Positions 8,279 through 16,949 of a stretch of DNA of 49,583 nucleotides are shown piece by piece; positions within the stretch are counted from its first letter, which is position 1; each line of letters opens with the position of its first letter. Made by a program: the position numbers and the translations under genes. Source of the stretch: Streptomyces bikiniensis (lineage in GTDB: Bacteria; Actinomycetota; Actinomycetes; Streptomycetales; Streptomycetaceae); contig JNWL01000043.1 in assembly GCA_000716465.1 (NCBI GenBank), positions 1 to 49,583 of the forward strand, given 5' to 3'. The notes below the pieces were generated by a model. The model did not search any database. It was given only the letters and a program-made list of their open reading frames with translations, and had not been told where the DNA came from.

Positions 8279-8572
8279 ACGCCGACTCCCGTGACGCCGC
8301 GATCCTGGACGGAGGCGTGGCCGACCGCGCCCCGCCACCCGGCGCGGCGGGCCTCCCGGGGACGGGTGCGGCTGTGGTGCACCGATCCGGACGAACAACC
8401 CGCGATCGACCCCTGGTTCCGGCCGGGCCCGGAGGGCGACGGCGTCGCCTTCGGACGGGGCCCGACACGTGTCGCCGGCCCGCGCGGGCCGGGGGAGGCG
8501 AGGGCGTACGAAGTCCCCGGGGCCGTTCCACTCTGCCGGTCGCTCCCGGGACCGGCCGTCACGGGGCCGTGA
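8275..8572 (+). pseudogene. Second broken ORF, coupled to the first
   Basis: A GTG at 8275 overlaps the preceding stop. It begins VNADSRDAAILDGGVADRAP, then the coding signal moves to the frame reading RLWCTDPDEQPAIDPWFRPG and on to TGA at 8570-8572. The total of 298 nt is again not a multiple of three, suggesting one frameshift. The frame starting GTG at 8291 could instead be a 93-aa protein. No family recognised. Confidence 0.35.
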
Positions 8573-8589
8573 CCGACGGGGACGAAGAC

Positions 8590-9786
8590 CTACGCGTCGG
8601 CGCCGGTGTCGGCGTGCCGCCTCCCGGCGCCGGGGCCGTACCAGTCCAGGCAGACGACGGTGGCGTCGTCCTGGAGGTGGCCTCCGGCGGCGTCGGTGAC
8701 CGCGGCGGTCAGGATCCGGACGACCTCGCGGGGGCGCTCGCCCGCGGTGTCGCGGATCAGGCCGGGCAGGTCGACGTTCTCGGTCCGGCGTTCCTGCGCG
8801 CCGTCGGTGTAGAGCACGAGGCGGTCGCCGGGTCTCAGGTCGAGGTCCTGCACCCTGTGGGGGGCCGGGGCGTCGACGCCGAAGGGCAGGTTGACGGCCA
8901 GGGGGACCTCCTCGACCCGGTCCCCGCGCAGGCGCAGCGGCCACAGGTGGCCGGCGTTGACGAGCTGCGCGCCGCTGCCGTCGAGGGAGACGCGCAGGAG
9001 CAGGCCGGTGGCGAAGGTGCGCCGGCCGTACGTGAGCATGGCCCGGTGGGTCTGCCGGGCCTGTTCGGCCAGATCCGCTCCGGCACGGCGGGCGCCGCGG
9101 GAGGCGTTGATCAGGAGGGTGGCGATGAGGGCGGCGTCCACGTCGTGGCCCATGGCGTCGGTGATCGACAGGTGCAGGACGTCGTGGTCGAGGGTGTAGT
9201 CGTAGGTGTCGCCCGAGACGCTGTCGGCGGGGGCCAGGGCGCAGGCGAGGGAGAACTCGGCCGCTTCCACGGAGGGTGAGGAGGGCAGCAGTTGGCGCTG
9301 GATCTCGGCGCCGAGGCTGACTTCGGTGGTGCGCTCCCCCCAGTGGTAGAGGTCGGTGAAGCGGCGATCGGTGACGATGATGTACGCCAGTGCGTGCGCG
9401 GCCTGCTCCACCTGCTCCAGCACCTCTTCGGTGGCGTCGGGCAGGAACAGCTCCAGCACGCCGATCGTGTCGCCCCGGTTGGTGACCGGTGCCAGGATCC
9501 GCTGCCCTCCGTCGTCGTCCTGGGCCCGCAGCAGCTTCTGCGAGCGCAGGACCTCGTGGTACGCGCTGCCTGCCAGCGGAATCCGTTCGGTACTGCGGTC
9601 CCGCCGCGTGGACGTCTCCTCGGTGACCCGCACCACCGTGCGGCCGACGACGTCGACGAACAGGAAGGAGACGTAACGCGCGTCGAACCGCTCCCGCAGG
9701 TAGCGCGCCACCACATCCAGCGAGGCCACGGGCGCGGCGTTCTCGGCCGCGGCCAGCACGTCGGCCAAACCGATCCGGTCAGTCAT
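8590..9786 (-). CDS. GAF-domain PP2C (SpoIIE-type) phosphatase
   Basis: The product has 398 residues. Residues about 20-160 form a GAF-like sensor ([20 protein letters not shown] ... GVLELFLPD). A PP2C/SpoIIE phosphatase domain follows from about 175, opening with the linker [12 protein letters not shown]. It has the metal-ligand motifs DTYDY (replacing the usual GGDxYD), [12 protein letters not shown], the glycine strand [20 protein letters not shown] and the terminal DDATVVCL. Such enzymes dephosphorylate STAS anti-anti-sigma factors in partner-switching cascades. GGGAGG lies 5 nt before the ATG at 9786. The STAS protein at 16950 and the rsbQP-like operon are in the same stress block. The first metal motif reads SGDTYDY, a variant but acidic at the key position. 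Confidence 0.9.
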   Translation of the reverse strand: MTDRIGLADVLAAAENAAPVASLDVVARYLRERFDARYVSFLFVDVVGRTVVRVTEETSTRRDRSTERIPLAGSAYHEVLRSQKLLRAQDDDGGQRILAPVTNRGDTIGVLELFLPDATEEVLEQVEQAAHALAYIIVTDRRFTDLYHWGERTTEVSLGAEIQRQLLPSSPSVEAAEFSLACALAPADSVSGDTYDYTLDHDVLHLSITDAMGHDVDAALIATLLINASRGARRAGADLAEQARQTHRAMLTYGRRTFATGLLLRVSLDGSGAQLVNAGHLWPLRLRGDRVEEVPLAVNLPFGVDAPAPHRVQDLDLRPGDRLVLYTDGAQERRTENVDLPGLIRDTAGERPREVVRILTAAVTDAAGGHLQDDATVVCLDWYGPGAGRRHADTGADA

Positions 9787-10153
9787 GTCCGCCTCCCAGC
9801 GTCCTCGTTCCCGCACGTTTCTCTGCCCCGAAAATCACGTTGTTCTCACCCCGTGCCCTCCCGCCCGGGTCTCCGCGGCGAGCCGCCCCGGACGGTGACG
9901 GGCCGGGGCGGCCGACGTCCCGGGGTCCGGGCTCCGGACCGCGTCTTCGAACCGGGCGTCCGGCCCGTGGACCGGGCGCCTCGGTGCCGTCGTGGCCGGG
10001 GGCGCCGACGGCCGGGCCGGCACCGGCCGCCGGCGCCCCGGCCGTACCCGTCCGGCCCACCGCGATGGCGACGGCAACCGGGACGGACGAAGGTGGGGTG
10101 TCGTCCGCCCGACGCCCGTGTCGGGCGACCCACCTTCCAGAAGGAGCACGGTC
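9787..10153 (+). other. Intergenic region with nested inverted repeat before the ribosome site
   Basis: No gene is seen in these 367 bases. Just before the ribosome site of the gene at 10154 there are two nested inverted repeats. The outer pair is AAGGTGGG (10090-10097) and CCCACCTT (10129-10136); the inner pair is CGCCCGAC (10106-10113) and GTCGGGCG (10120-10127). The structure could be an operator or a 5'-leader hairpin. Confidence 0.5.
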
Positions 10154-10720
10154 ATGTCCGAACGCAACACGCTCATCCGCAGTCTGCACGACGTGGGCCT
10201 GGCCGCCTGGTTCGGCGGTTCGCTGATGGGCGCGGTCGGCCTCAACGGCGCGGCCCGGAGCGAGGGCGGGACGGAGGCGGCCACGGACCGGATCGCTTCG
10301 GCGGGCTGGGCGAAGTGGACGCCGGTCAACGCCGCCGCCATCGCCGCGCACCTGTTCGGCAGTGGGGGGCTGCTGGCCGTGAACGCCCACCGCGTCGCCA
10401 CCCAGCAGGGCGTCGCCGCCTCCACGGCGGCCAAGACCGCCGTCACCGCCGCGGCCCTGGCCGCCACCGCCTACGCCCGTGTCCTGGGCAAGAAGGTCGA
10501 ACTGGCCTCCTCCTCCGACCCCCAGGACGCCGAGAAGGCGGCCGAGCACCCCGTCGACCTGGACAAGGCCCGCCGACAGCTGACCTGGGCCCAGTGGGCG
10601 GTGCCGGCGTTCACCGGATGCCTGGTGGTGCTCAACGCCCTGCACGGCGAGCAGCAGCGCGCCGGTCAGCAGGTGGCGGGCATGTGGGAGCGGGCCCGCT
10701 CCGTGAGCCCCTTCATGTGA
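10154..10720 (+). CDS. Conserved hypothetical membrane-associated protein
   Basis: The product has 188 residues. Weakly hydrophobic helices include LAAWFGGSLMGAVGLNGAA near the N-terminus, AAAIAAHLFGSGGLLAVNAH, TAAKTAVTAAALAATAYARV and WAVPAFTGCLVVLNALHGEQ. The pattern suggests three or four membrane helices or an amphipathic bundle. AAGGAG lies 7 nt before the ATG. I recognise it as a conserved actinomycete type but know no activity. It opens a run of same-strand small membrane-protein genes (10860, 11668, 12520, 13136), which suggests an envelope stress role. Confidence 0.75.
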   Translation: MSERNTLIRSLHDVGLAAWFGGSLMGAVGLNGAARSEGGTEAATDRIASAGWAKWTPVNAAAIAAHLFGSGGLLAVNAHRVATQQGVAASTAAKTAVTAAALAATAYARVLGKKVELASSSDPQDAEKAAEHPVDLDKARRQLTWAQWAVPAFTGCLVVLNALHGEQQRAGQQVAGMWERARSVSPFM

Positions 10721-10859
10721 CGCGACACCGGTCCCAGCCGGCGCGAGGGAATTCGCACGGGCCGGCGTGGCATGTCCGCCACAGCCGGGGGCACCCGCAG
10801 GAAGCCATGACGGACCGGGCGACCGGGACGGCCTTCGCTCCTGAACGAAAAGAGATGTC

Positions 10860-11321
10860 GTGACGACGCACGCCCCTTCCTCCCGCAACGCCAGAACACC
10901 GGTCCAGCAGGCGGCTCTGGCCGTGGGAGCGGTCTTCCTCCTCGTCGGCGTCCTCGGCTTCGTCCCGGGTGTCACCACCCACTACGACACCATGGAGTTC
11001 GCCGCCCACCACTCCGAGGCCAAGCTCCTGGGCATCTTCCAGGTGTCCGTCCTGCACAACATCGTCCACCTCCTCTTCGGCGTCGCCGGTCTGGCACTGG
11101 CCCGCAGCGCCGGCACCGCCCGCAACTACCTCGTCGTCGGCGGCGCCGTCTACCTGGTGCTGTGGCTGTACGGCATGTTCATCGACCACGACAGCGCCGC
11201 CAACTTCGTCCCCGTCAACACCGCCGACAACTGGCTGCACTTCTTCCTCGGCATCGGCATGATCGCCCTCGGCTTCCTCCTCGGCCGCGACACCGCCGGC
11301 CGCGCACGGACGGCCAGGTAG
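10860..11321 (+). CDS. DUF4383 four-helix membrane protein
   Basis: The product has 153 residues and four predicted membrane helices: AALAVGAVFLLVGVLGFVPG, the VLHNIVHLLFGVAGLALA segment, YLVVGGAVYLVLWLYGMFID, and NWLHFFLGIGMIALGFLLG. The conserved HNIVHLLFG and DNWLHFFLG blocks are diagnostic of DUF4383. Function unknown. The start is GTG at 10860 with AAAGAGA just upstream. It follows the previous gene by 139 nt on the same strand. Confidence 0.9.
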   Translation: MTTHAPSSRNARTPVQQAALAVGAVFLLVGVLGFVPGVTTHYDTMEFAAHHSEAKLLGIFQVSVLHNIVHLLFGVAGLALARSAGTARNYLVVGGAVYLVLWLYGMFIDHDSAANFVPVNTADNWLHFFLGIGMIALGFLLGRDTAGRARTAR

Positions 11322-11470
11322 CCGAGTCCGCCCGCGTACACGCGCCGGGCGGCGTCCCGTTCTCCTTCCCGTGCGGCCGGCGACGGGCGGCTTCCTGCTC
11401 CGTGCTCCGCGGTCCGCACGGGCTTCCCTTCCGTGACGACGGGCCCCGGCGGAGAACGGACACGAGTGGC

Positions 11471-11501
11471 GGGGCCGGACAGGAGCACCCTGTCCGGTCC
11501 C
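11471..11501 (+). terminator. 13-bp stem-loop after the DUF4383 gene
   Basis: GGGGCCGGACAGG (11471-11483) pairs with CCTGTCCGGTCCC (11489-11501) around a 5-nt loop, with one G-U pair. A stem this strong without a T-run is typical of Streptomyces terminators. The rest of 11322-11667 shows no convincing gene. Confidence 0.6.
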
Positions 11502-11667
11502 GCTGTCGTCGGGAAGGCCGGAGAGCGCCCTTCTCGCACGCCGGGCCGACGGCGGCAGGAACGGCTCCTCCTCCGACGTGCGTCAGGAGGCTCCGGGACT
11601 CAGATTGGAGGTATCCGGTCCGCCGGACGGGAGGTCACGGCGGGCAGCGACGGAAGGAGAGCCTGTC

Positions 11668-12081
11668 ATGACGACCCACACGGGCGCATCCGGTCGGCAC
11701 GGGGAGACGCACAGCAGCGGCTGGCTGGTCTTCGCCTCCGTCATCATGGTCTTCAGCGGCATCATGACGCTGCTCGCGGGCATTTCGGCCATCGCCAAGG
11801 ACGACGTCTTCCTGGCCACCCGTAACTACGTCTACGAGCTCGATCTGACGGGGTGGGGATGGATCCACCTCATCCTGGGCATCCTCGTCGCGGTCACCGG
11901 CGCCGCCGTGTACAAGGGCGCCACGTGGGCCAGGGCGGTCGGCGTGGGCCTGGCAGGACTCAGCATGATCGCCAATTTCATGTGGCTTCCCCACACTCCG
12001 TGGTGGGCGTCGCTCCTCATCGTGATCGACGCCCTCGTCATCTGGGGTCTGTGCGTCGCTCCCCGGCCGACGAGGTACTGA
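11668..12081 (+). CDS. DUF7144-like four-helix membrane protein
   Basis: The product has 137 residues and four hydrophobic helices: WLVFASVIMVFSGIMTLLAG, WGWIHLILGILVAVTGAAVY, AVGVGLAGLSMIANFMWLPH and WWASLLIVIDALVIWGLCV. The GWGWIHLILG motif and the length match a common actinobacterial membrane family (DUF7144). Function unknown. GGAAGGAGA lies 7 nt before the ATG. It belongs to the run of small membrane proteins around the ion channels. Confidence 0.85.
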   Translation: MTTHTGASGRHGETHSSGWLVFASVIMVFSGIMTLLAGISAIAKDDVFLATRNYVYELDLTGWGWIHLILGILVAVTGAAVYKGATWARAVGVGLAGLSMIANFMWLPHTPWWASLLIVIDALVIWGLCVAPRPTRY

Positions 12082-12388
12082 CACCCGGCCTGCGGGCCCG
12101 GAGCGCCCGGGACGGCGGCGGGGAAGCAGCGGGTGAGGTCCTGGGGGCGGGAACGCGGAGGCGCGAGCACCGCGGGCCCCCGGGACGGGAACCGGACCGG
12201 TCCCCGATCCGCCGTGCGCCGAGGGCCGGCCCCGGCGCGTCTCCCCCGACGCCGCGGCGCGTCGACACCCGGACGACGGCATGCGGCTCGTCTCCGGTAG
12301 CGGGACGCGGCGGAAGCACTTTTGCTGGACGGAAGGCGGGTGCTCCGCCGGGTACGACGGCCCGTGAAGCGTTCCGCAGGAGATCCTC
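12082..12388 (+). other. Intergenic stretch before the channel operon
   Basis: These 307 bases hold no gene I can support. Both strands give only low-complexity Arg/Pro/Gly shadow translations. A promoter for the downstream leader ORF and channel genes should lie here but is not obvious. Confidence 0.4.
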
Positions 12389-12523
12389 ATGGCAGTGCAG
12401 CCGAAGCCGGTGCAGCCGGCGTCCGCCGCGCCCCCCGGCACGACGGCGTCCGGCGCGGGGCCGGGCACTCCCCCCTGCGGCGCGGTGGACGGACGGACCG
12501 CCGGAGAGTCGCGGCCCACATGA
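12389..12523 (+). CDS. Short ORF translationally coupled to the K+ channel gene
   Basis: A 44-codon ORF with AGGAGAT just before its ATG. It begins MAVQPKPVQPASAAPPG and ends in an ATGA overlap with the channel start at 12520. The channel ATG itself has a weak, distant ribosome site, so translation of this ORF could deliver ribosomes to it. The Pro/Ala-rich product has no recognisable domain. It may be a leader peptide or only a spurious frame. Confidence 0.4.
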   Translation: MAVQPKPVQPASAAPPGTTASGAGPGTPPCGAVDGRTAGESRPT

Positions 12524-13092
12524 GCGTGCCGCGAGGGGGAGAACGGGACCGGCGGCCGCGTCCCCCACGCGTCCGCCCCCTCCTGCCCCTCCTGCGTTCG
12601 GCGGTCGTGGTGGCGACGAGCACCACCGCCTACTTCCTGCTGCCCCTCGACAGCACCCTCGACCAGCACACCGTCGTCGTGCTCGTACTGGGCATGCTGG
12701 GGATCGGCGCGCTCCTGGCCCTGCAGGCGGTCGGCATCGTCAGGTCGCCGTACCCGCGGCTGCGCGCCGTCGAGACCTTGAGCACAGCGGTTCCGCTGTT
12801 CCTGCTGCTGTTCTCGTGCACCTACTTCCTGTACGCGCGGGAAGAGGGAGGGCGGTCCTTCTCCGAACCGCTCAGCAGGAACGACGCCCTGTACTTCACG
12901 GTGACCGTCTTCGCCACCGTCGGCTTCGGCGACATCGTGCCCGTCTCGCAGACGGCTCGCGCGTTGACCACGTGTCAGATGGTGGCGGACCTCGTCCTCG
13001 TGGGGGTGATCGCGAAGGCCGTCGTCGGGGCGGTCAGGATCGGGCTGGAGCGGCGCCGGTCCTCCTCTTCCGCCGGGGGACCCGAACCATGA
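12520..13092 (+). CDS. Two-pore-type potassium channel (Ion_trans_2)
   Basis: The product has 190 residues. Membrane helices include AVVVATSTTAYFLLPL, VVVLVLGMLGIGALLALQAV and VPLFLLLFSCTYFLYA. A pore helix and filter read ALYFTVTVFATVGFGDIVPV, in which TVGFGD is the K+ selectivity signature. The last helix is QMVADLVLVGVIAKAVVGAV. No RCK or cyclic-nucleotide domain follows, so gating is unknown. The start at 12520 overlaps the short ORF's stop. A ClC channel gene follows 43 nt later, so K+ and Cl- fluxes may be co-regulated. Confidence 0.9.
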   Translation: MSVPRGGERDRRPRPPRVRPLLPLLRSAVVVATSTTAYFLLPLDSTLDQHTVVVLVLGMLGIGALLALQAVGIVRSPYPRLRAVETLSTAVPLFLLLFSCTYFLYAREEGGRSFSEPLSRNDALYFTVTVFATVGFGDIVPVSQTARALTTCQMVADLVLVGVIAKAVVGAVRIGLERRRSSSSAGGPEP

Positions 13093-13135
13093 CCTTTCCG
13101 CATCCACGTCCCCAGGTCCGGAAGGGCGGAAGTCC

Positions 13136-14500
13136 ATGACCGCGTCGAAAACAGTCCCGGCCTCCTCCCCGGGACCCGAGGAACCCTCGGAGGCCGACCG
13201 GCTGCGGGCCCTCCTGCGGACCCCCGCGTACCTCAAGGCCCTGGTCTTCAGCGCCCTGATCGGCGTCCCCGTGTCCTTGGCGGCCTTCTGGTTCCTCGTC
13301 GGCCTGCACGAGCTGGAGCACGTGGTGTGGGCGGACCTGCCGGAGGCGCTCGGCTGGGCTTCGCCTCCCGCCTGGTGGCCGCTGCCGCTGCTCGCCGTCG
13401 CGGGGGTCGTCGTGGGTCTGGTGGTGACCCGGCTGCCCGGCGCGGGCGGGCACGTCCCGGCCGGGGGACTGCACGCCGGCGGTGCCTCCACCGCCGCCCT
13501 GCCCGGAGTGGTCGTCGCCGCGGTCGCGAGCCTGCCGCTCGGCGCCGTCCTGGGGCCGGAGGCCCCCCTGATCGCGCTCGGCGGCGGCCTGGCGCTGTTC
13601 TTCCGGCGTCTCGTCCGCGCTCCGGCCACCCCGCAGAGCACCGCGCTGCTGGGCGCGGCCGGTGCGGCGGCGGCCGTCTCCGCCATCTTCGGCAATCCGC
13701 TCATCGCCGCCGTCCTCCTGATCGAAGTGGCGGGCGTGGGCGGTCCTCAACTGTTCGTCGTCATGCTCCCCGCCCTGCTGTCCAGTGGCGTCGGGGCCGT
13801 GGTGTTCACCGGCTTCGGACGCTGGACCGGCCTCGAGACGGGCAGCCTCTCCCTCGGCTTCCCCACCGCTCCGCCGCGCCTGGACACCGGGGACGTGGTG
13901 TGGTCGGTCCTGCTGGCGGTCGGCGTCGGAGCGCTGGTGCACCTGCTGGTCGTCGGAGGACGGCTGACCGCCGTCTTCGTGGCGGCCTCCCCCTTCGTAC
14001 GCACGGTGGTCTGCGCGGTCGCCGCCGGGGGCTGCGCCGCCCTGTACTCGGTCGTCACGGGGCGCACCCCGGCGGACGTCGCCTCCTCGGGCCAGGCGAC
14101 GCTGGCCGGACTCGCCTCCGATCCCCACGCCTGGGGCGTCGGCGCGCTGGTGGCGGTCCTGCTGTTCAAGGGTGCCGCGTACGCCCTGTGCCTGGGCAGT
14201 CTCCGCGGCGGACTGGTCTTCCCCGTGCTCTTCCTGGGCGCGGCCGCGGGCGTGCTGCTCGCGCCGCTGCCGGGCCTCGGGGTGGTCCCCGGGGCAGCCG
14301 CCGGAATGGCCGCGGCCTCGGCCGCCGCGTTGCGGCTTCCGGTCAGCAGCGTGGCCCTGGTGGTCCTGTTGCTCGGCAACTCCGAGACGATTCCGGTGGT
14401 GATCCTGGCGGCGGTGACGGCCTTCGCCACCGCCGAACTGCTTCCTCCGGGCCCGCCGCTCACGCCCCGCCGCCCGCGCGGAGGGGCGCGGGCCGCGTGA
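13136..14500 (+). CDS. ClC-family chloride channel/transporter
   Basis: The product has 454 residues and about ten membrane helices. It carries ClC signatures: GAGGHVPAGG (for GSGIP), LGPEAPLIALGGG (for GREGP, with Arg replaced by Pro), FGNPLIAAVLLIE, and GSLRGGLVFPVLFLGA (for GxFxP). There is no C-terminal CBS domain. It ends in a basic tail. Whether it exchanges H+ and Cl- or is a channel cannot be decided, because no gating glutamate is aligned at the usual position; GPEAP still keeps a Glu. GGAAG is close upstream of the ATG. It is probably co-transcribed with the K+ channel. Confidence 0.9.
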   Translation: MTASKTVPASSPGPEEPSEADRLRALLRTPAYLKALVFSALIGVPVSLAAFWFLVGLHELEHVVWADLPEALGWASPPAWWPLPLLAVAGVVVGLVVTRLPGAGGHVPAGGLHAGGASTAALPGVVVAAVASLPLGAVLGPEAPLIALGGGLALFFRRLVRAPATPQSTALLGAAGAAAAVSAIFGNPLIAAVLLIEVAGVGGPQLFVVMLPALLSSGVGAVVFTGFGRWTGLETGSLSLGFPTAPPRLDTGDVVWSVLLAVGVGALVHLLVVGGRLTAVFVAASPFVRTVVCAVAAGGCAALYSVVTGRTPADVASSGQATLAGLASDPHAWGVGALVAVLLFKGAAYALCLGSLRGGLVFPVLFLGAAAGVLLAPLPGLGVVPGAAAGMAAASAAALRLPVSSVALVVLLLGNSETIPVVILAAVTAFATAELLPPGPPLTPRRPRGGARAA

Positions 14501-14771
14501 GGGAACCCCGGGAAGGACCAGGTGCCGAGGGCACGGGCGGCGGGGTGCCGTACGCCCGCCGGGTGCCGCCGCGGCCCGCGCGTCCTCGTGCACGACGACA
14601 CCCGCGGAACCGCCGGGTCAAGGATTCCGGCGGCCTCCCGGAGACCGTCCCCGCCCTTGGGGACGAAGGCCCGGTACCGGCCGGGAGAGCGACCGGCCGC
14701 CCCCGTCGGCGGCTGGGACCCGCCCCGCCGCGTCGGCCGAAGCCCACGGGTGGACCCCACGGGCCCCGGCG

Positions 14772-15416
14772 TCAAGCGACGAGCTGGTAGACGCTCCTGG
14801 CCGTCAGCCACGCGCCGACGGCCAGGGAGAGGGCGACGACGAGTTGTTCCTGATGTCGGCCCAGCCGGCTCCGCAGGGCGTTGAGCCGGGCGTCGGCGGC
14901 CGCCGGCGCCCGGACCACGTACAGCTCCATGACGATGAGGCTGAGGGTCGCGAGAAGGCAGTAGCCGGCCAGTACGAGCCAGTCGGAGAGGGTGGAGAGG
15001 TCCGCGTCGACGACGGTCGCGGCGCCGGCCGCGACAAGGCCCCAGGGCTGCAGCAGCCACGCCAGACCCGCTGCCGTGGCCGGGGAGGCGTTGTCGACCC
15101 GGGCGGTCCAGCGGGACGGGCCGTGCGGGCGGGGCGGCCTGCGGTGCCGGTACGCCCCGTACAGCACCAGCGCCAGGCCGATGACGAGTTTCGCGACGAT
15201 CGCGGCGGTCGAGGGCGTGCTGTGACGCTCGGGAGGCCGACCGCCGGTCAGCAGCACCACCACGGCGATCACCGCGACCAGGTTGGCCAGCCACGACAAC
15301 AGGAACGCCAGGCCCTGGCGGACGCCTCGTCGCGAGAACAGCAACAGGATGAAGGCGGTGTTGTGCAGGGGGCCCAGAGTGATGGCCGTTCCGATCACCA
15401 CCAGGTCGAGGACCAC
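14772..15416 (-). CDS. GAP family membrane protein (Sap, sulfolipid-1-addressing type)
   Basis: A 214-residue protein with six hydrophobic helices, laid out like the actinobacterial GAP/Sap family. It begins VLDLVVIGTAITLGPLHNTA, with the conserved early polar turn, followed by FLLSWLANLVAVIAVVVLL, AKLVIGLALVLYGAYRHRRP, the long loop PHGPSRWTARVDNASPATAA, and late helices including GYCLLATLSLIVMELYVVRA. In mycobacteria, relatives help move glycolipids; here the role is unknown. GGAGG lies about 9 nt before the GTG start. It converges on the ClC gene; 14501-14771 holds no evident gene. Confidence 0.85.
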   Translation of the reverse strand: MVLDLVVIGTAITLGPLHNTAFILLLFSRRGVRQGLAFLLSWLANLVAVIAVVVLLTGGRPPERHSTPSTAAIVAKLVIGLALVLYGAYRHRRPPRPHGPSRWTARVDNASPATAAGLAWLLQPWGLVAAGAATVVDADLSTLSDWLVLAGYCLLATLSLIVMELYVVRAPAAADARLNALRSRLGRHQEQLVVALSLAVGAWLTARSVYQLVA

Positions 15417-15536
15417 CGGACCAGTCCCTCCTGGGCGTCAGGGCCGTCCGCCACGAGTGCGGGAAGGACCGGCCGACAGGGGGCGCGGCGCCGTCCCGGT
15501 GCCGCGTCCCGACTCTGCACGCGCCGGTCCGGCCGG

Positions 15537-16485
15537 TCAAGCGAGCCACGCCCGTGGGCCCGCGGATCCGTTCGGAAGGTCCGCCCACGGCGGCTCCGGC
15601 AGGACGACCGCCACCGTCCGCACCACGACCGTCGTCGTCGGGTGGCTCCGGGCGAACAGGACCACGGCGGCGGTCGCCAGGACGCGCAGGAGGGCACCGG
15701 CGGCGGTGGAGGGGCGATCGCCGCGAGGGTCCGCACGCCGGCGCGCAGGAACCGCACCAGCGCGTCGTACACGGTTCCCGTCGCGGCCCGGAACGCGCCG
15801 GGAGGCAGGCGGTCCGGGTGGACGTCGCGGAAGGCGGTGAGACCGATTCCGAGGGCGACCATGGCGGCGAACACGGCCAGTCCGGCTCCGACGACCGCGT
15901 ACCGCCGGCGGGGCGCCGGGTACTCTCCGGCCGCCGCGGCCGACAACGCGATGACGGGCGGTCGGCCGCCGAGGATCTCCAGCGCCCTCACGCAGGTCCT
16001 GAACTCGCCCACGTCATCCGACGCGAACACCACGAAGTCCATGCGGACGGCCGGGATCTTCGCGGCGGGCGAGAAGCCGACCTCGACCAGCCGATCCTTC
16101 GCCCGGGCGACGACCGGGCCGAGGTCGACGACGGCCTCGTCGTCCTTCAGCTCGACCACGGTGTCGGGCCCGCTCGTCCGGGCCTTGGCCGGCGCCGAAC
16201 GGGCCCCGCGGTCGGCGTCCGCCCAGACCGTCCCGAAGGCGCCGCCGGCGACCACCTCCTCCACTGCTTTCCCGACCGATCGCCCGGGACCGTCCGAGAT
16301 CGGACCGTCCGGATCGCCGGGCAGTGCGGCCGGCCGGGGCGGGACGCCCTGCTCCGCGGCGGCGTCCGTCGGCTGTCCGACGAACGCGTCCGCGTCGACC
16401 CGCGCCAGTACGACGTCGGTGACGCGGTCGGTGACCGTCTGCTGGACCTCGGGATCGCTCGCCAGGGGTCCGACCCTGTCCGCCG
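15537..16485 (-). pseudogene. Decayed gene for a conserved streptomycete membrane protein
   Basis: The frame reads PLASDPEVQQTVTDRVTDVV near 16450, then AGGAFGTVWADA, VVARAKDRLVEVGFSPAAKI and VYDALVRFLRAGVRTLAAIA. This is the extracellular-domain pattern of a common Streptomyces membrane protein of about 400 residues. The N-terminal signal anchor is missing, and the frame begins right at the end of the next gene. After about 15720 the frame shifts; the family-like final helix (RVLATAAVVLFARSHPTTTV) continues in another frame to a stop at 15537-15539. Several expected central segments are absent. A complete functional product is unlikely. Confidence 0.65.
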
Positions 16486-16491
16486 GACAGG
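16475..16491 (-). terminator. Palindrome right after the winged-helix gene
   Basis: CCTGTCCG and CGGACAGG flank a single base, 3 nt beyond the stop of the gene at 16494-16847. This could fold as a short terminator stem. Confidence 0.4.
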
Positions 16492-16493
16492 CC

Positions 16494-16847
16494 CTAACCG
16501 GCGCGAGAGGCTTCGTCCGGCCGTGCTTCCGTCTCTCCGGTGCGATGCGCCTCGTCCTGGACGAGCAGGGAGAGCAGGGAGGCCACGGTCAGGCCCGCTT
16601 CGGCGGGATGACGAAGCACCTTGTCCGATTCGATGCGGTACGTATTGGTGCGCCCGTCACGGGTGTGGGAGAGGTAACCGTCCTGTTCGAGGTCGGAGAT
16701 GATCCGTTGGACGGCGCGCTCCGTGAGCCTGCAGTGGGCGGCGATGTCGCGGATCCGGGCATTCGGATCGTCGGCGATGGCAGCCAGTACGCGCGCGTGG
16801 TTGGTGACGAACGTCCAGCCTCTGTGGGATTCGGGCACTCCGATCAT
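16494..16847 (-). CDS. Winged-helix (MarR-like) transcriptional regulator
   Basis: A 117-residue single-domain DNA-binding protein. It opens MIGVPESHRGWTFVTNHARV. The winged helix covers about 15-80, with ARIRDIAAHCRLTERAVQRI as the helix-turn-helix and the wing GYLSHTRDGRTNTYRI. This small type is common near streptomycete stress genes. The start is chosen at 16847 because TAGAAT (16855-16860, minus strand), a good -10, lies 7 nt upstream and no ribosome site exists; the mRNA is probably leaderless. It diverges from the STAS gene at 16950, which it may control. Confidence 0.85.
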   Translation of the reverse strand: MIGVPESHRGWTFVTNHARVLAAIADDPNARIRDIAAHCRLTERAVQRIISDLEQDGYLSHTRDGRTNTYRIESDKVLRHPAEAGLTVASLLSLLVQDEAHRTGETEARPDEASRAG

Positions 16848-16854
16848 GTACGGC

Positions 16855-16900
16855 ATTCTAGGGACCGTCATTGCCGGACACCCAATGCGTGACATACTTT
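16855..16900. promoter_or_regulatory. Divergent promoters of the winged-helix and STAS genes
   Basis: On the minus strand TAGAAT (16855-16860) lies 7 nt before the ATG at 16847, a leaderless layout. On the plus strand TTGCCG (16871-16876) and TACTTT (16895-16900) are 18 nt apart and face the STAS gene at 16950. Confidence 0.5.
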
Positions 16901-16949
16901 TCGTGTAACAGGCGGCAGGATACTGCGGGAACCACAGAAAGGGCCGACG

